A DNA stretch of 29,378 nt from Sphingomonas sp. S-NIH.Pt15_0812 (GTDB taxonomy: Bacteria > Pseudomonadota > Alphaproteobacteria > Sphingomonadales > Sphingomonadaceae): contig NZ_QLJH01000038.1 in assembly GCF_003951315.1 (NCBI RefSeq), forward strand, positions 1-29,378, read 5' to 3'. The stretch's first letter is position 1, and each line of letters begins with the position of its first letter. Below the pieces are notes generated by a model. That model saw only the letters and a list, made by a program, of their open reading frames with translations, did not search any database and had not been told where the DNA came from. Positions 7,326-16,719 of the stretch are shown one piece after another. The position numbers and the translations under genes were made by a program.

Positions 7326-8330
7326 CTACGGCACCCTAACCCAGCCTTCAAGCTCCCGTGCCAAGATGCTGCGCAGCATCGCGATGCTGCCGGGTTCGTC
7401 GTTCAGGCAGGGCAGATAGGCGAAATGCGTGCCGCCCGCCGCCTCGAAGCTTTCCCGCCCGCGGATCGCCAGTTCCTCCAGCGTCTCCAGGCAATCGGCG
7501 GAGAAGCCCGGCGCGACGATCGCGACCTTGCGCACGCCCTTGCCGGGCAAGGCCTCCAGCGTCGTGTCGGTCGCCGGCTCCAGCCATTTGGCGCGGCCGA
7601 AGCGCGACTGGAAGGCGACGACCAGCTCGCGGCCCATCGCCTCGCCCAGCAGCCGCGCGGTCTTGCGGCAATGGCAGTGATAGGGATCGCCCTTCTCCAG
7701 CGTCCGCTCCGGCATGCCGTGGAAGCTGGTGACGATCGCATCGGGCGTGAAGTCCAGCTGCGCCAACGAGGCCTCGATCGAATCCTTCAGCGCGGCGATA
7801 TAGGCGGGATCGTCATAATAGGGCGGCAGGGTCCGCACCGCCGGCTGCCAGCGCATCGTCGCCAGATGCGCGAACGCCTTGTCATTGGCGGTGGCGGTCG
7901 TCGCCGCGCAATATTGCGGATAGAGGGGCGCGATCAGGATGCGTTCGCAGCCGGCATCCTTCATCGCCTGCAACCGCTCGGCGATCGCCGGCCGGCCATA
8001 GCGCATCGCCCAGTCGACCATCACCCCGTCGCCGAACGCGCCCGCCAGCTTCTCCGCCTGCAGCCGGGTGAAGGCGGCGAGCGGCGAGCCGTCGTCGCGC
8101 CACACCTGTTGATAGGCGTGCGCCGATTTCTTCGGCCGCGTGCGCAGGATGATGCCGCGCAGGATCGGCTGCCACGCGATCGGCGGGATCTCGACGACGC
8201 GACGGTCGGACAGGAACTCCGCCAGATAGCGGCGCACGCTCGGCGCGTCGGCGGCATCGGGCGTGCCGAGATTGGTGAGCAGCACCCCGATGCGGGGGGC
8301 CGGGACGGCGGGGTGGCCGGGCGGGATCAT
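7326..8330 (-). CDS. hemH: Ferrochelatase
   Basis: A 334-residue enzyme inserting Fe2+ into protoporphyrin IX, the last step of heme synthesis. LLTNLGTPDA at 17-26 starts the first domain; the family signature IVTSFHGMPERTLEKGDPY (199-217) carries catalytic His204, and the second active-site acid is Glu282 in PGFSADCLETLEE. Length is typical of bacterial HemH. aaggag precedes the ATG, and the start overlaps the stop of the upstream oxidoreductase as ATGA, implying translational coupling. HCHC at 218-221 resembles cysteine-rich stretches in some ferrochelatases, but I see no full iron-sulfur ligand set. Confidence 0.96.
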   Translation of the reverse strand: MIPPGHPAVPAPRIGVLLTNLGTPDAADAPSVRRYLAEFLSDRRVVEIPPIAWQPILRGIILRTRPKKSAHAYQQVWRDDGSPLAAFTRLQAEKLAGAFGDGVMVDWAMRYGRPAIAERLQAMKDAGCERILIAPLYPQYCAATTATANDKAFAHLATMRWQPAVRTLPPYYDDPAYIAALKDSIEASLAQLDFTPDAIVTSFHGMPERTLEKGDPYHCHCRKTARLLGEAMGRELVVAFQSRFGRAKWLEPATDTTLEALPGKGVRKVAIVAPGFSADCLETLEELAIRGRESFEAAGGTHFAYLPCLNDEPGSIAMLRSILARELEGWVRVP

Positions 8331-10546
8331 CCTTCACTCCTTAACGGCAGGGTGCGGGCGCGCAGCCCGGTCGAGGCGGCGAGCGCGTTGGCGATGGCGG
8401 GGGCGACGGGCGGCACCGCCAGTTCGGACACGCCGCCGGGGGCCTCGTCCGACCGGATCAGCTCGACCGTCAGGTCGGGCGTATCGGCCAGTCGGGGCAG
8501 CCCCAGCCGGTCGAACCCCCGGACGGTCGCAAGGTTGCGCTCGAAGCCGGTAGCCGCGCCCAAGGCATGGGCCAGGCCGAAGATCAGCCCGCCCTCGACC
8601 TGCTGGCGGACCAGGTCGGGATTGACGGTCCGGCCGCAGTCCACCGCCGCGACCAGCCGGTCGACCACCGGGCGGCCCTCCCACCAATGCGCCTCCGCCA
8701 TCACCGCGATCGAACTGCCGCGAAAGGCGTGGGCGGCGATCCCCTGTCCACTGCCCGCGATGCCGCCCTCCCAGCCGCCGAGCGACGCGGCGGTCGACAG
8801 GCAACGCGCCAGACGCGGATTCTGCCCGAGCATCCCGATCCGCCAGGACAGCGGCTCGACGCCCGCCTCATGCGCGATCTCGTCCAGGAAACATTCGGTG
8901 AAGAAACAGGTATAGCCGTGCGCGCCGCCGCGCAGATGCCCGGTCGGCAGCGGCAGGTCGGCGACATGATGATCGACCACCCAGGCCGGCAGGCGATAGG
9001 GCGGCGCGGCCCCCGCCACGGCATAGCGATCCGCCGGGTCGAGCCGCAGCGCCAGCGCCGACAGGTCACCGGGCCGAAGCCGGTCGACCAACCCCGCACC
9101 GACCGGCGGCGTCGCGATGCTCGCCCGCCAGCCCAGGATCGCCGCCCCCGCGCCCAGCCGCGCGGTCATCCGGGCGGCGGCGGGCGGGCGATAGCGGTCG
9201 TGGAGCAGCGCCTCGCCGCGCGACCACATCAAATTGACCGGTCGCTTCAGCCGCATCGCCAGCACCACGGCCTGCGCCACGACGTCATGGTCCAGCCCAG
9301 CGCCGAAGCCGCCGCCGACCGGCATGACATGGATCACCACCTGTCGCTCGGACAGGCCGGCGGCGCGGGCCGCGACGCGCCGGGCCAGGCCGGGCGCCTG
9401 GGTCTGCACCCAGCATTGCAACCGGCCATCGGCATAGGCCGCGACCGCCGCCGGCGTCTCGATCGCGGCATGGACGCCCGCCGCGACCCGGTAGTCGGCG
9501 GTCAGCGACCGCGCGGCCGCCGGCACGTCGTCGGGATCGCCCTCCCCCGCGATCCGGCGGCCCTTGTCCGCCAGCGCCCCGGTCAAGGCCGTGGCGACCG
9601 CCGCATCGTCGATCCGTGGCCCCGTGGTGGCGAAGCGCGGCTTGAGCGCATCCAGCGCCCGCTGCGCCGCCCAGCCGGTCGCCGCGACCGCCGCCACCCA
9701 GCGGGGCCGTTCCGTGTCGGGCTCCTCGATGATCGCGACGACGCCGCGCACCGCCATGCCCCCCGCGCGGTCGATCGCGACCAGATGGCTGTCGCCGATC
9801 GGTCCCTGGCGGATCGCGGCATGGACCATGTCGGGCAGGCGGATATCGGCGGTGAAATTGGCGGCGCCATCGACCTTGGCGGGCGAATCGATCCGGGGCA
9901 GCGGCTGGCCCATCAGCCGGCCCGCGCCGCCCTGTCCGATGGGTGGCCGAGCGGGCGGGGCCTGCTGCGCGGCCGCATCCGCCAGTTCGGCGAAGCGCAG
10001 GCGGCGCGGGCCCTGCACCACGAAACCGTCGCGGGTCGTGCAGTCCGCCGCCGCCACCGACCAGCGCGCCGCCGCCGCCTGGCACAGGAGCGCGCGGGCG
10101 GTCGCGGCGGCGGCGCGGGCCGGCTCCTCGAACATGCGGATGCTGCTCGACCCGGCGGTCAGCATCGGCGCCGGGTCCGCGCCGACGCCATCGCGCCAAG
10201 CGGTAGGCAGCGCAGTGGGCATCCCCTCCAGCAGCGAATCGAGGCCGATCGGATTGGCATAGAAGGGCGTGATCGGCGCCGGCATCGCCCCCACCGTCCG
10301 CCAGTCCGCGCCCAGTTCGTCGGCGACGACCTGCGCCAGCGCGGTCCAGCTACCCTGCCCCATTTCGGTCTGCGGCAAGGCGACCATCACCCGCCCGTCG
10401 CCGGCGATCGTCAGCCAGCCGCCGAACGCCTGCTCGCCGGGCGCGGTCGGCAAGCGTGCCGGATAGTCGCGCGGCCACACTCCCCAGGCGACCGTCAGCC
10501 CCAGCCCCGCGCCACCACCGATCAGCAGGCCTCGCCGGTCGATCAT
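8327..10546 (-). CDS. Molybdopterin-dependent oxidoreductase large subunit (IorB-like), Tat-exported
   Basis: A 739-residue protein of the xanthine dehydrogenase / isoquinoline 1-oxidoreductase beta-subunit family, which hydroxylates aldehydes or N-heterocycles with a molybdenum cytosine dinucleotide cofactor. The N-terminus MIDRRGLLIGGGAGLGLTVAW looks like a Tat signal. GDGRVMVALPQTEMGQG (49-65), GGFGAG and LRGGAHGYTCFFTECFLDEIA mark the molybdopterin domains. The usual catalytic Glu is Glu708 in GGVSELAVPP (family form is often GEPG). A cognate 2Fe-2S small subunit (IorA-like) normally lies next to it but is not here: upstream is a 229-base gap then serB, downstream hemH. Substrate is unknown. 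The start lacks a clear ribosome site but gives the Tat motif. Confidence 0.88.
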   Translation of the reverse strand: MIDRRGLLIGGGAGLGLTVAWGVWPRDYPARLPTAPGEQAFGGWLTIAGDGRVMVALPQTEMGQGSWTALAQVVADELGADWRTVGAMPAPITPFYANPIGLDSLLEGMPTALPTAWRDGVGADPAPMLTAGSSSIRMFEEPARAAAATARALLCQAAAARWSVAAADCTTRDGFVVQGPRRLRFAELADAAAQQAPPARPPIGQGGAGRLMGQPLPRIDSPAKVDGAANFTADIRLPDMVHAAIRQGPIGDSHLVAIDRAGGMAVRGVVAIIEEPDTERPRWVAAVAATGWAAQRALDALKPRFATTGPRIDDAAVATALTGALADKGRRIAGEGDPDDVPAAARSLTADYRVAAGVHAAIETPAAVAAYADGRLQCWVQTQAPGLARRVAARAAGLSERQVVIHVMPVGGGFGAGLDHDVVAQAVVLAMRLKRPVNLMWSRGEALLHDRYRPPAAARMTARLGAGAAILGWRASIATPPVGAGLVDRLRPGDLSALALRLDPADRYAVAGAAPPYRLPAWVVDHHVADLPLPTGHLRGGAHGYTCFFTECFLDEIAHEAGVEPLSWRIGMLGQNPRLARCLSTAASLGGWEGGIAGSGQGIAAHAFRGSSIAVMAEAHWWEGRPVVDRLVAAVDCGRTVNPDLVRQQVEGGLIFGLAHALGAATGFERNLATVRGFDRLGLPRLADTPDLTVELIRSDEAPGGVSELAVPPVAPAIANALAASTGLRARTLPLRSEG

Positions 10547-10635
10547 GGAAGAGGCCGATCAGCGCCCGGCTTGTATCCAAAAACCCCCGCCGCTCGGGAT
10601 GCGGCGTGTTCGTTGCGACACGCCTCCTGCCAACA

Positions 10636-10657
10636 TTCCCCGGCCTCCGCCGGGGAA
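10636..10657. repeat. GC-rich hairpin between serB and the oxidoreductase gene
   Basis: A perfect 9-bp inverted repeat ttccccggc / gccggggaa with loop ctcc, in the 229-base gap downstream of serB. There is no T-run on either strand. It may be an mRNA-end or boundary structure; the same gap also holds the 10-bp palindrome ggccatggcc at 10719-10728. Nothing else in this gap resembles a gene. Confidence 0.5.
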
Positions 10658-10775
10658 CAGGATTTCCATGATCCGGCGGGCACTTCCCCCCCTCGCATCA
10701 TCCCCGGATCGCCAAACGGGCCATGGCCGAAAAAGGGCATCATTTCCCCGACAACCCTCGAGACGCGCGACTGGT

Positions 10776-11648
10776 TCAGGCCGTCACCCAATCGCACCGC
10801 GCGATACCCTGTGCCCAGAGCAGCGCGGACAGGTCGCCATGTTCGATCCGCGCCGCCGCCGCCGCCGCCACCACCGGCTTGGCATGATAGGCGACGCCCA
10901 GCCCCGCCGCGCGGATCATCGGCAGGTCGTTGGCGCCGTCGCCCACCGCCAGCGTCCGCGCCAGCGGCAGGGCCCCGGCCTCTTCGCGCAACGTCGCCTC
11001 CTTGGTCGCCGCACCGACGATCGGCCGCGCGACCGTGCCGGTCAGCGTGCCGCCCTCGACCAGCAGCCGGTTGGCGATCACCCGGTCGAAGCCGATCTCC
11101 GCCCCCACCGGCTCGGCGAAACGGGTGAAGCCGCCCGAGACCAGCACGCAGCGCGCGCCCCGCGCCCGCATCGTGCGGACCAGCGCCTTGGCTCCCGGCA
11201 TGATCGTCACCCGCTCGGCCAGGCAGCGGTCGATCGCGCCCTCGTCCAGCCCGGCGAGCAACGCCACCCGCGCATCGAGCGCGCCCTCGAAGTCCAGCTC
11301 GCCGCGCATCGCCGCCTCGGTGACGGCGGCGACCTGCGCCTTGATGCCGGCATAATCGGCCAGTTCGTCGATGCATTCGACGGTGATCATGGTCGAATCC
11401 ATATCGGCGATCAGCAGCCGCTTCTCGCGCCCCTCGCTCGGCTGCACGACCACATCGGTCGCCGGCACCAGCCCCTCCAGCGCGGCGCGCGCGGCGGCGG
11501 GGTCGGCCGCGAAGTCGATATCGGCGGCACTGGCGTCATCGATCCAGCGCGCCGGCGCGGGGTCGCATCCCACGCGTTCCAGCGCCTCGACGGCTACGGA
11601 AAGGTCGGCGGGCAGGCGCCCATCTGCTATCAGCGTCGCGGTGAACAT
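10776..11648 (-). CDS. serB: Phosphoserine phosphatase
   Basis: A 290-residue HAD-family enzyme that makes L-serine from O-phosphoserine. The C-terminal HAD domain has DMDST at 82-86 (nucleophile Asp82 and general acid Asp84), Ser171 in VSGGFT, Lys216 and the acidic motif GDGAND at 236-241. An N-terminal domain of about 75 residues precedes it, as in the long SerB form of proteobacteria. The start at 11648 is set by a strong ggggag six bases upstream; the open frame further upstream is the complement of miaA. The gene runs leftward and its first codons overlap those of miaA, so its promoter must lie within miaA DNA. Confidence 0.95.
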   Translation of the reverse strand: MFTATLIADGRLPADLSVAVEALERVGCDPAPARWIDDASAADIDFAADPAAARAALEGLVPATDVVVQPSEGREKRLLIADMDSTMITVECIDELADYAGIKAQVAAVTEAAMRGELDFEGALDARVALLAGLDEGAIDRCLAERVTIMPGAKALVRTMRARGARCVLVSGGFTRFAEPVGAEIGFDRVIANRLLVEGGTLTGTVARPIVGAATKEATLREEAGALPLARTLAVGDGANDLPMIRAAGLGVAYHAKPVVAAAAAARIEHGDLSALLWAQGIARCDWVTA

Positions 11649-12567
11649 CTCTACTCCCCTGCCAAGGGTCGCGCTCATCGCAGGGCCGACCGCCAGCGGC
11701 AAGTCGGCTTTGGCGATCCGTCTCGCCGAACGCACCGATGGCATCGTCATCAACGCGGATGCCAGCCAGGTCTATCGCGACCTGCACATCCTGTCCGCCC
11801 GCCCTTCCCGCCAGGACGAGGCACGCGTGCCGCACCGCCTGTTCGGCCATGTCGACGGCGCGGAAACCTGCTCCGCCGCGCGCTGGGCGGCGGATGCGGC
11901 GGTGGAGATCGACCGGGCCCATGGCGCGGGGCAGCTGCCGATCCTGGTCGGCGGCACCGGCCTGTACCTGCGCACGCTGATCGACGGCATCGCGCCGGTT
12001 CCGCCGATCGACCCCGCCATCCGCGACTCGGTGCGCGCCCTGCCCGTCGCCGAAGCGCATCGGGCGCTGGCGCAGGAAGACCCCGAGGCCGCCGCCCGGC
12101 TCGCCCCCGCCGACACGACCCGCGTCGCGCGCGCGCTGGAGGTGGTGCGATCGACTGGCCGCCCGCTTCGCGACTGGCAGGCCGAGCGCCATGGCGGGAT
12201 CGGTGGCCGGATCGCGCTGTCCGCCACCATCCTGTTGCCGGACAAGGCGAAACTGATCGAACGCTGCGACGCGCGCCTCGCCGCGATGTTCGATGACGGC
12301 GCGATCGAGGAGGTCGCCGCGCTGCTCGCCCGCACCGACGTCCCCCCGGATGCCCCGGTCCGCCGTGCGATCGGCGTGCCCGAGATCGCGGCGATGCTGG
12401 ACGGCAGCCTCTCGCGCGCCCAAGCACTGGAGCACGCCCGGCTGGCCACCCGCCGCTATGCCAAGCGGCAATATACCTGGTTCCGCCACCAGCCCCCCCC
12501 CGGCTGGACCAGAAAAGAAAGTTTCTCCGAAGGCGATTTGGAAGAAATAATCTGTCTTTCGGGTTGA
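11641..12567 (+). CDS. miaA: tRNA dimethylallyltransferase MiaA
   Basis: A 308-residue enzyme that adds dimethylallyl to N6 of A37 in tRNAs reading U-starting codons. The P-loop GPTASGKS covers residues 15-22, [11 protein letters not shown] (38-48) is the substrate-binding region, [14 protein letters not shown] follows mid-protein, and VARALEV plus [12 protein letters not shown] mark the C-terminal part. The [18 protein letters not shown] form is typical of alphaproteobacterial MiaA. No ATG lies at the right place; GTG 11641 gives a normal-length N-terminus but has no evident ribosome site. It overlaps serB head-to-head by 8 bases. The last ~17 residues ([17 protein letters not shown]) are in noticeably AT-richer DNA than the rest and may also carry the ilvB promoter. 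Confidence 0.9.
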   Translation: MNISTPLPRVALIAGPTASGKSALAIRLAERTDGIVINADASQVYRDLHILSARPSRQDEARVPHRLFGHVDGAETCSAARWAADAAVEIDRAHGAGQLPILVGGTGLYLRTLIDGIAPVPPIDPAIRDSVRALPVAEAHRALAQEDPEAAARLAPADTTRVARALEVVRSTGRPLRDWQAERHGGIGGRIALSATILLPDKAKLIERCDARLAAMFDDGAIEEVAALLARTDVPPDAPVRRAIGVPEIAAMLDGSLSRAQALEHARLATRRYAKRQYTWFRHQPPPGWTRKESFSEGDLEEIICLSG

Positions 12568-12592
12568 CGCAGTGCAGCGGCTTCGGTAGCGG
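12564..12592 (+). promoter_or_regulatory. Possible promoter upstream of ilvB
   Basis: TTGACG at 12564-12569 overlaps the miaA stop codon; 17 bases later lies tagcgg (12587-12592), a weak -10. Transcription from here would give a short leader to the ilvB start at 12627. It follows an AT-rich stretch (about 12508-12562) that is unusual for this DNA. The -35 is good; the -10 is doubtful. Confidence 0.3.
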
Positions 12593-12626
12593 CACCCCCA
12601 CTTTCCCGACATTGAGGAGACGAGAC

Positions 12627-14384
12627 GTGACCGAGAAGAGCGGAGCCGACATTCTGGTCGAGGCGCTGTGCGATCTCGGCGTGGAGGTCGTGTTCGGCTA
12701 TCCGGGCGGTGCCGTCCTGCCGATCTACGACGCCTTGTTCCGGGCCGCGCGCGATGGTCGCCGCATCCGGCACATCCTCGTCCGTCACGAGCAGGCCGCC
12801 ACCCATGCCGCGGAGGGCTATGCGCGCTCGACCGGCAAGCCGGGCGTCGTGCTCGTCACCTCCGGCCCCGGCGCGACCAATGCGGTCACCGGCATCACCG
12901 ACGCGCTGCTCGATTCGATCCCGATGGTGGTCATCACCGGCCAGGTGCCGACCGCGCTGATCGGCACCGACGCCTTCCAGGAGGCGGACACGGTCGGCAT
13001 CACGCGCCACTGCAGCAAGCACAACTATCTGGTGAAGGACCCGGCCAAGCTGGGCCCGGTGATCCATGAGGCGTTCCATATCGCCACCTCCGGCCGCCCC
13101 GGCCCGGTCGTCGTCGATATCCCCAAAGACGTGCAGGTCGCCACCGCCCGCTATGCCAAGCCCGGCCCGATTCAGCACAAGACCTATCGCCCGACGGTGA
13201 AGGCCGACCCGCGCGCGATCGAGCAGGTGGTCGACATGCTCGCCGCCGCCGAGCGCCCGGTCCTCTATACCGGCGGCGGCGTCATCAATTCGGGTCCGGC
13301 CGCGTCGCAGCTGCTGCGCGAGCTGGCGCGGATCACCGGCGCGCCGGTCACCTCGACGCTGATGGGCCTGGGCGCCTTTCCCGCCTCCTCGCCGCAATGG
13401 CTGGGGATGCTGGGGATGCACGGCACCTATGAGGCCAATCACGCGATGAACCAGGCCGATCTGGTGATCGCGCTGGGCAGCCGGTTTGACGACCGGGTCA
13501 CCGGCCGGCTCGACGCGTTCAGCCCGAACAGCCGCAAGGTCCATGTCGATATCGACCGCTCGTCGATCAACAAGACGGTGCGGATCGACCTGCCGATCGT
13601 CGCCGATGTCGGCCATGCGCTGGAGGACATGGTCCGCGTGTGGAAGGCGCGCCAGCATCCCAAGCCCGACACGCGCGACTGGTGGAACCGGATCGAGCAG
13701 TGGCGCGCCAAGGCCTGCCTGTCCTTCCCTGAATCGACCGCCGAGATCATGCCGCAACGCGCCGTCCGTGCCTTGTGGGAGGCGACGCACGCGCGCAATC
13801 CGATCATCACCACCGAGGTCGGGCAGCACCAGATGTGGGCCGCGCAGCATTTCGGCTTCGAATCGCCGAACAAGTGGCTCACTTCGGGCGGGCTCGGCAC
13901 GATGGGCTATGGCCTGCCCGCCGCGATCGGCGCGCAGCTCGGCAACCCGCGGGCGCTGGTCATCGACATCGCCGGCGAAGCTTCGATCCAGATGAACATC
14001 CAGGAGCTGGCGACGGCGACGCAATATCGCCTGCCGGTCAAGATCTTCATCCTGAACAACGAATATATGGGCATGGTCCGCCAGTGGCAGGAGCTGACCT
14101 ATGAGAGCCGCTACGCCGAAAGCTATTCGGATTCGCTGCCCGATTTCGTGAAGCTGGGCGAGGCCTATGGCTGGAAGGGCATCCGCATCGAGCAGCCGGA
14201 CGATCTGGAATCGGGCATCGCCGCGATGCTGGACCATGACGGCCCCGTGATCGTCGACTGCCGGGTGGCGAAGCTCGCCAACTGCTTCCCGATGATCCCC
14301 AGCGGGGCGGCGCATACCGACATGATCCTGCAGGCGAACGAGGTGTCGGGCACGATGGACGACGAGGCCAAGGCGCTGGTCTGA
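12627..14384 (+). CDS. ilvB: Acetolactate synthase large subunit
   Basis: A 585-residue thiamine-diphosphate enzyme that condenses pyruvate with pyruvate or 2-ketobutyrate, the first common step of valine, leucine and isoleucine synthesis. FGYPGGAVLPIYD lies at 23-35 and the cofactor-activating Glu55 in RHEQAATH. The C-terminal TPP domain shows AGEASIQMN then ILNNEYMGMVRQWQ; position 451 is Glu where many family members have Asp as metal ligand (GDG). GTG 12627 is chosen for gaggag seven bases upstream; a TTG at 12564 overlapping the miaA stop is the only longer alternative. Followed by ilvN after 91 bases and ilvC, so an ilvBNC operon. Confidence 0.96.
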   Translation: MTEKSGADILVEALCDLGVEVVFGYPGGAVLPIYDALFRAARDGRRIRHILVRHEQAATHAAEGYARSTGKPGVVLVTSGPGATNAVTGITDALLDSIPMVVITGQVPTALIGTDAFQEADTVGITRHCSKHNYLVKDPAKLGPVIHEAFHIATSGRPGPVVVDIPKDVQVATARYAKPGPIQHKTYRPTVKADPRAIEQVVDMLAAAERPVLYTGGGVINSGPAASQLLRELARITGAPVTSTLMGLGAFPASSPQWLGMLGMHGTYEANHAMNQADLVIALGSRFDDRVTGRLDAFSPNSRKVHVDIDRSSINKTVRIDLPIVADVGHALEDMVRVWKARQHPKPDTRDWWNRIEQWRAKACLSFPESTAEIMPQRAVRALWEATHARNPIITTEVGQHQMWAAQHFGFESPNKWLTSGGLGTMGYGLPAAIGAQLGNPRALVIDIAGEASIQMNIQELATATQYRLPVKIFILNNEYMGMVRQWQELTYESRYAESYSDSLPDFVKLGEAYGWKGIRIEQPDDLESGIAAMLDHDGPVIVDCRVAKLANCFPMIPSGAAHTDMILQANEVSGTMDDEAKALV

Positions 14385-14393
14385 CCCGTCCCC

Positions 14394-14419
14394 CGTCCCG
14401 GCCCCGGTCGGGGCGGACG
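14394..14419 (+). repeat. Stem-loop between ilvB and ilvN
   Basis: cgtcc-cg-gcccc, loop ggtc, ggggc-ggacg: a 10-bp GC stem with a two-base bulge, 10 bases after the ilvB stop. A second, shorter stem (ccccggc/gccgggg) follows at about 14448-14465, just before the ilvN start. Neither has a T-run, so they more likely tune mRNA stability or ilvN translation than stop transcription. Confidence 0.5.
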
Positions 14420-14475
14420 GCCCCAGGACACCATCTCAACAGGGAGCCCCCGGCCGCCGCCGGGGTGACGCGAAC

Positions 14476-16063
<1,588 letters not shown>

Positions 16064-16091
16064 CGCCTGACGCGATAGCGGCAAGCTGAAG

Positions 16092-16123
16092 CGCCACCCC
16101 GGCGGAGGTCGGGGTGGCGTTTT
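16092..16123 (+). terminator. Intrinsic terminator after ilvC
   Basis: A perfect 10-bp stem (cgccaccccg / cggggtggcg), 8-base loop, then tttt at 16120-16123, 28 bases after the ilvC stop. Confidence 0.88.
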
Positions 16124-16180
16124 GCCGTTCGACGGACGGGGTTTTCCGATGATGCCGTGAACGCAGAAGCCCGAACGCCC

Positions 16181-16492
16181 TCAGCTACAGGGGAGCGCCA
16201 CCGGCGTGGCCACCACCAGCGACGCCAAATCGGGCTTGCCCAGCGGCGCCATGAACTCGCAGCCGAAGACATCGTCCTGCACCCAGGCGATGCGCGCATG
16301 GCGTTCGGTGCCGCCGGGCAGCGCGATCTTGAGCGTGGCGCCGACCGGCAGCGGCATCGCGATACGCACCCGGCACCCCGAGCGCGAGGCATCCAGCACC
16401 TCGACCGACAAGGCGATCCGCGCGGTCGCCCGACAGGCCACCGGCAACCGGGGCTCGCGGCGATTGTCGCTGGACGATCGACGTGCCTGCAT
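16181..16492 (-). CDS. PilZ-domain c-di-GMP receptor protein
   Basis: A 103-residue single PilZ domain. Both canonical c-di-GMP binding motifs are visible: RxxxR at residues 11-15 (RREPR) and DxSxxG at 34-39 (DASRSG), followed by the beta-barrel strands (CRVRIAMPLPVGATLKIALPG, RHARIAWVQDDVFGCEF). So it should bind c-di-GMP and pass the signal to a partner protein. The start at 16492 is chosen for ggaggagaagg just upstream; an in-frame ATG at 16567 would add 25 unremarkable residues and lacks a ribosome site. It runs leftward, convergent with ilvC and divergent from the metalloprotease gene. The partner is unknown. Confidence 0.88.
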   Translation of the reverse strand: MQARRSSSDNRREPRLPVACRATARIALSVEVLDASRSGCRVRIAMPLPVGATLKIALPGGTERHARIAWVQDDVFGCEFMAPLGKPDLASLVVATPVALPCS

Positions 16493-16633
16493 CTCGACCT
16501 TCTCCTCCGCTTCCCTTCGGCTCAGGTCCGACCTGTCGCACGACCCGGTAAGAATTTCCTTCGACAAGCACCGCCGGCACCGGTGGGGTCATGACATTCG
16601 CGTCACGCAGTCTTCACTTTTCGCTACCCAAGT

Positions 16634-16656
16634 GAGGAAAGTTGATTAACTTCCTC
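16634..16656. repeat. Inverted repeat in the PilZ/protease divergent region
   Basis: gaggaa-a-gtt, loop gatt, aac-ttcctc: a 9-bp inverted repeat with one bulged A inside the only AT-rich patch of this 227-base intergenic region. Its place, about 65 bases before the protease start, suits an operator or promoter element; function is unproven. Confidence 0.4.
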
Positions 16657-16719
16657 TTAATCCGTCCATCCTGACGCCGACACGGTGCGGGAGCGCGGAT
16701 CAGGGAAAAGGGTGAGGTT

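Noticed and set aside
10719..10728. Palindrome ggccatggcc as an operator
   Set aside because: Short GC-rich palindromes are expected by chance in this DNA and this one lies downstream of serB without promoter context.
7290..11128. Very long rightward open frames opposite hemH and the molybdo-oxidoreductase
   Set aside because: Low-complexity Arg/Gln/Pro/His composition and no motifs; the leftward frames carry clear catalytic residues.
12456..14315. 619-residue leftward open frame opposite ilvB
   Set aside because: Complement of a conserved gene in GC-rich DNA; lacks family features or a ribosome site.
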